Origin: an uncultured Ilumatobacter sp.
GTDB lineage: Bacteria > Actinomycetota > Acidimicrobiia > Acidimicrobiales > Ilumatobacteraceae
Reading direction: 5' to 3'
DNA: 8,454 nucleotides
Assembly (NCBI GenBank): GCA_937891565.1
Contig: CALAHA010000032.1
Coordinates: 1 to 8,454, forward strand
The stretch's first letter is position 1; every line of letters starts with the position of its first letter. Under the pieces are notes generated by a model, which saw only the letters and a list, made by a program, of their open reading frames with translations, ran no database searches and had not been told where the DNA came from. Shown here piece by piece: positions 6,161 to 8,454 of the stretch. Made by a program: the position numbers and the translations under genes.

Positions 6161-7464
6161 GCATCTGGGACGCACCGACTGGGCCGGCCGCTGACTCATC
6201 GAAACCACTGAACCGCAAAGAGCGTCGTGCTGCACTGCAGAACAAAGATTGGAACAACAAGGGTCGAACTGATCCGGAGGCACGTCGCAATGCCGAGCAC
6301 GAGCCACGAAGCGCCACGGGGCGACTCGAGAACGACAAAATCCCCACGGGGCATACCAACGCCCGGCAACTGGCGCTCGACGTCTTGCAACGGATCGAAC
6401 ACGATGGGGCCTACGCCAATCTGGTGCTCGGTCCGACGCTCACTGCGTCGAATCTGACAGACCAGGACCGTCGATTCGCAACGGAACTCGTCTACGGCTC
6501 CACGCGGATGCGCCGAGCATGCGATGCGATCATCGACCGGTTTGTCAGCCAACCGCCCGATGACGAAACCCGTTCTATTCTTCGGCTCGGCGCCTATCAA
6601 CTCGCCTATGCGGGTGTTCCTGCGCACGCTGCTGTGAGCGCAACGGTCGACCTGGCACCCGGCAAGACGCGCGGCTTCATCAACGCAGTGCTGCGGCGAG
6701 TCGCCGACAACCCGATCTACGAGATGACCTGGCCATCGGAGGCTTCTCGGCTGAGCTATCCGAACTGGCTGGCAGATCGTCTGACTGCTGAGCTCGGTGA
6801 TGAGGCTGTTGAGGCGATGTTGCAGATGAACGAGCCGCCATCGGTCACGACGCGCGCCGATGGCTACGTGCAAGACGAGTCGTCGCAGTGGGTTGCGGCC
6901 TCTGTTGAGGGCTCAGCAGGCGAGTTGGTGCTCGACATGTGTGCTGCGCCCGGCGGTAAAGCCACCGCAATGGCTGGCGAAGGTGCCATCGTTGTCGCAG
7001 CCGATATGCGACATCGGCGTTCCGAACTTGTGCGTGAGAACGCCGACAAGCTCGATCTTGACATTGCTGTCGTGACTGGCGATGGCACGGCCCCGCCGTT
7101 CCGCCCTGGAGTTTTCGATGCGGTCCTGCTGGACGCACCATGCTCTGGCCTTGGCGCACTGCGTCGCCGTCCAGATGCGCGCTGGCGCATCGAGGCGTCA
7201 GACATCACTGAACTTGCTGTTTTGCAGCGTTCGCTGCTGTCGGCAGCGGCTTCGCTCGTCAAGCCTGGGGGCCGGTTGATCTACAGCGTCTGCACCGTGA
7301 TTGCTGAGGAGTCGATCGATCATCCGACGCCCGAAGGTTTCGAAGTCGATGATGCAACCCCGCCGGCGGGCGAGTGGCGGCCGTACAGCCAAGGCTGGCG
7401 CGTACTGCCGCACGATGCCGACACCGACGGCATGGTGCTGATTCGCTACCGTCGAATCGCATGA
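6157..7464 (+). CDS. rsmB: 16S rRNA (cytosine-5) methyltransferase RsmB (Sun/Fmu family)
   Basis: RsmB-family enzymes methylate a cytosine (C967 in E. coli) of 16S rRNA using SAM. The 435-residue product has a polar, basic and probably disordered N-terminal tail (1-65, with NRKERRAALQNK), then a NusB-like RNA-binding domain (about 66-190), then the catalytic Rossmann domain. Catalytic-domain motifs are LVLDMCAAPGGKATAMA (257-273), LLDAPCSGLGALRRRPD (324-340) and LIYSVCT (374-380). By family rule Cys379 is the nucleophile and Cys329 assists release. Between the NusB-like part and the catalytic domain, the protein goes directly from PPSVTTRADG to YVQDESSQ (about 227-244), where typical RsmB proteins have a further roughly 45-50 residues. 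The GTG start overlaps the fmt stop (GTGA), and the stop overlaps the next start (ATGA), so the three genes are probably translationally coupled. Family assignment is secure; the precise target site is inferred. Confidence 0.95.
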   Translation: MSIWDAPTGPAADSSKPLNRKERRAALQNKDWNNKGRTDPEARRNAEHEPRSATGRLENDKIPTGHTNARQLALDVLQRIEHDGAYANLVLGPTLTASNLTDQDRRFATELVYGSTRMRRACDAIIDRFVSQPPDDETRSILRLGAYQLAYAGVPAHAAVSATVDLAPGKTRGFINAVLRRVADNPIYEMTWPSEASRLSYPNWLADRLTAELGDEAVEAMLQMNEPPSVTTRADGYVQDESSQWVAASVEGSAGELVLDMCAAPGGKATAMAGEGAIVVAADMRHRRSELVRENADKLDLDIAVVTGDGTAPPFRPGVFDAVLLDAPCSGLGALRRRPDARWRIEASDITELAVLQRSLLSAAASLVKPGGRLIYSVCTVIAEESIDHPTPEGFEVDDATPPAGEWRPYSQGWRVLPHDADTDGMVLIRYRRIA

Positions 7465-7946
7465 GCGACGCACTGCCCCGGCTGCAGGCCAAGGTCTTGA
7501 CCTGCAGCGACGGTGTCATTCATGGCACGCGTGAAGACAAGAGTGGCGCTGCACTGGTCGAACATCTCACGAACGCTGGCTTCGACATCGTTGAGCAACG
7601 CGTCACCGCCGATGGCACTGGCAACGTGGCTGCCGCACTGACCGAGATGACCGAACAGTTCGCTGGTCTCGTCGTGTCGACAGGGGGCACCGGTTTTGCG
7701 CCGCGGGACCAGACCCCTGAGGGCACTCGGGCCGTGATCGAACGAGAAGCGCCGGGCCTGGCCGAAGCAATGCGACTTTGCAATCCGCTTGGCCGACTCT
7801 CGCGCGGTCTTGCCGGCATCAGGGGTAACGCCATCATCGTCAACACGCCAGGCAGTACACAGGGCTGCGTCGAACAACTCGATGCAATCCTTGACGTGCT
7901 GCCGCACGCCCTCCGGCTGTTGCACGACGCCGACAACTCGCATTAA
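7461..7946 (+). CDS. mogA: MogA/MoaB-family molybdopterin adenylyltransferase
   Basis: Proteins of this family adenylate molybdopterin with ATP, preparing it for molybdate insertion in molybdenum cofactor synthesis. The 161-residue single-domain product has the typical length and motifs: VLTCSDGVIHGTREDKSG (12-29), the nucleotide-binding STGGTGFAPRDQTPEGT (73-89), then LSRGLAGIRGNAIIVNTPGS (113-132) and a closing VLPHALRLL helix. The ATG overlaps the rsmB stop as ATGA, so this gene is the end of the def-fmt-rsmB operon although its pathway is unrelated to translation. An in-frame extension to 7374 lies inside rsmB and is not family-like. MogA and MoaB cannot be separated with confidence from one sequence; the symbol is a family label. 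The normal SDR at the N-terminal motif reads SDG here. No other molybdenum cofactor gene is visible in the window. Confidence 0.9.
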   Translation: MSDALPRLQAKVLTCSDGVIHGTREDKSGAALVEHLTNAGFDIVEQRVTADGTGNVAAALTEMTEQFAGLVVSTGGTGFAPRDQTPEGTRAVIEREAPGLAEAMRLCNPLGRLSRGLAGIRGNAIIVNTPGSTQGCVEQLDAILDVLPHALRLLHDADNSH

Positions 7947-8005
7947 CCAGCCCCGGTTCATCTCACTCCTGTTACACCGTGAGGTCTCTGGCGAGCCGCC
8001 GCCGG

Positions 8006-8011
8006 TAACCT
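8006..8011 (+). promoter_or_regulatory. Putative -10 box (TAACCT) of a leaderless hisG promoter
   Basis: TAACCT fits TANNNT and is followed by six bases and then the hisG GTG at 8018, so transcription would start at about the first base of the codon. The G-rich stretch at 8014-8017 touches the start codon and is too close to act as a ribosome binding site. No clear -35 is seen. The 71-base gap after mogA (7947-8017) also holds short, mutually exclusive inverted repeats (CTCAC 7962-7966 with GTGAG 7979-7983; TGAGGT 7980-7985 with ACCTCA 8008-8013), whose significance is doubtful. Confidence 0.5.
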
Positions 8012-8017
8012 CAGGGG

Positions 8018-8454
8018 GTGCTTCGCGTCGTACTCCCCAAGGGATCCCTCGAAAAGGCCACACTCGAACTCTTCGAGGCCGCCGACCTGCCCGTCAACCG
8101 ATCGTCGTCCGTCGACTATCAGGCGACAATCGATGATCCCCGGATCGAATCGGTGCGGATTCTTCGGCCCCAAGAGATCCCCACCTACGTGGCCGAAGGG
8201 CTGTTTGACATTGGCATTACCGGCCGTGACTGGGTCAACGAAACGGGCGCAGTCGTTGAGAGTCTCGGTGAGCTGAAGTACTCGAAGAACACCTCGAAGC
8301 CAATCCGCATGGTCGTTGCCGTGGCTGGCGACTCGCCGGCTGAGTCGGTCAAGGACCTACCGAACGGCGTCCGCGTGCAGACCGAATACCTCGAGTCAAC
8401 TCGGCGCTACTTCGAAGCGAACGGCATCGAGGCCAACATTCGGCTGTCGTACGG
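8018..8454 (+). CDS. hisG: ATP phosphoribosyltransferase HisG (3' truncated by window)
   Basis: HisG catalyses the first step of histidine synthesis, joining ATP and PRPP to give phosphoribosyl-ATP, and is usually feedback-inhibited by histidine. The frame starts at GTG 8018 and stays open to the window end, giving 145 whole codons of the N-terminal catalytic half. The start MLRVVLPKGSLEKATLELF is characteristic. Further family segments are RILRPQEIPTYVAEGLFDIG, GITGRDWVNETG, LGELKYSKNTSKPIRMVVAV and STRRYFEANGIEANIRLSYG. The PRPP-binding loop expected just after LSYG and any C-terminal regulatory domain lie beyond the window, so long and short HisG forms cannot be told apart. Its sequence is unlike M. 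tuberculosis HisG as I recall it. No hisE or hisI precedes it; the upstream neighbour is mogA. A leaderless-type promoter suggests transcription independent of the operon before it. Confidence 0.95.
   Translation, partial: MLRVVLPKGSLEKATLELFEAADLPVNRSSSVDYQATIDDPRIESVRILRPQEIPTYVAEGLFDIGITGRDWVNETGAVVESLGELKYSKNTSKPIRMVVAVAGDSPAESVKDLPNGVRVQTEYLESTRRYFEANGIEANIRLSY

Overview
The window is a dense stretch of bacterial core genome from a GC-rich organism, with nine protein-coding genes and no RNA gene, mobile element, CRISPR array or foreign-looking island. Several proteins look actinobacterial: CoaBC carries PAMHTEMW instead of the usual PxMNxxMW, and PriA has lost its ATPase motifs but kept its zinc-binding cysteines. 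The leaderless-type promoters in front of def and hisG fit the same picture. Together with the gene order this suggests Actinomycetota, perhaps Acidimicrobiia; the class-level guess is inference from memory of protein families.

Layout: coaBC (5' end outside the window, 1-1062) and metK (1122-2309) are followed, across a very strong 39-base hairpin, by the PriA-like gene (2344-4089), all on the plus strand. A single RsmC/YbxB-like methyltransferase gene lies on the minus strand (4086-4754). Its stop codon shares the palindrome CTAG with the priA stop, and its proposed start lies only 19 bp from the start of def. def (4774-5316), fmt (5330-6160), rsmB (6157-7464) and a mogA/moaB-type gene (7461-7946) form a tightly packed plus-strand operon with a 13-base gap and then two 4-base overlaps. 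hisG (8018 to the window end) follows after 71 bases and appears to have its own promoter.

How the genes work together: CoaBC makes 4'-phosphopantetheine for coenzyme A. MetK makes S-adenosylmethionine, the methyl donor for the RsmB-type rRNA methyltransferase and for the minus-strand methyltransferase. Fmt formylates initiator Met-tRNA and Def removes the formyl group from new proteins, so def-fmt-rsmB is a protein-synthesis block. The molybdenum-cofactor gene at its end and hisG (histidine biosynthesis) are functionally unrelated additions.

I found no new multi-gene system. The observations most worth a second look concern expression and protein compaction: the metK/priA hairpin that contains the priA start codon, two near-identical leaderless-type promoters, the very tight divergent and convergent junctions around the methyltransferase gene, a general lack of Shine-Dalgarno sequences, and an RsmB that lacks the usual segment between its NusB-like and catalytic domains.
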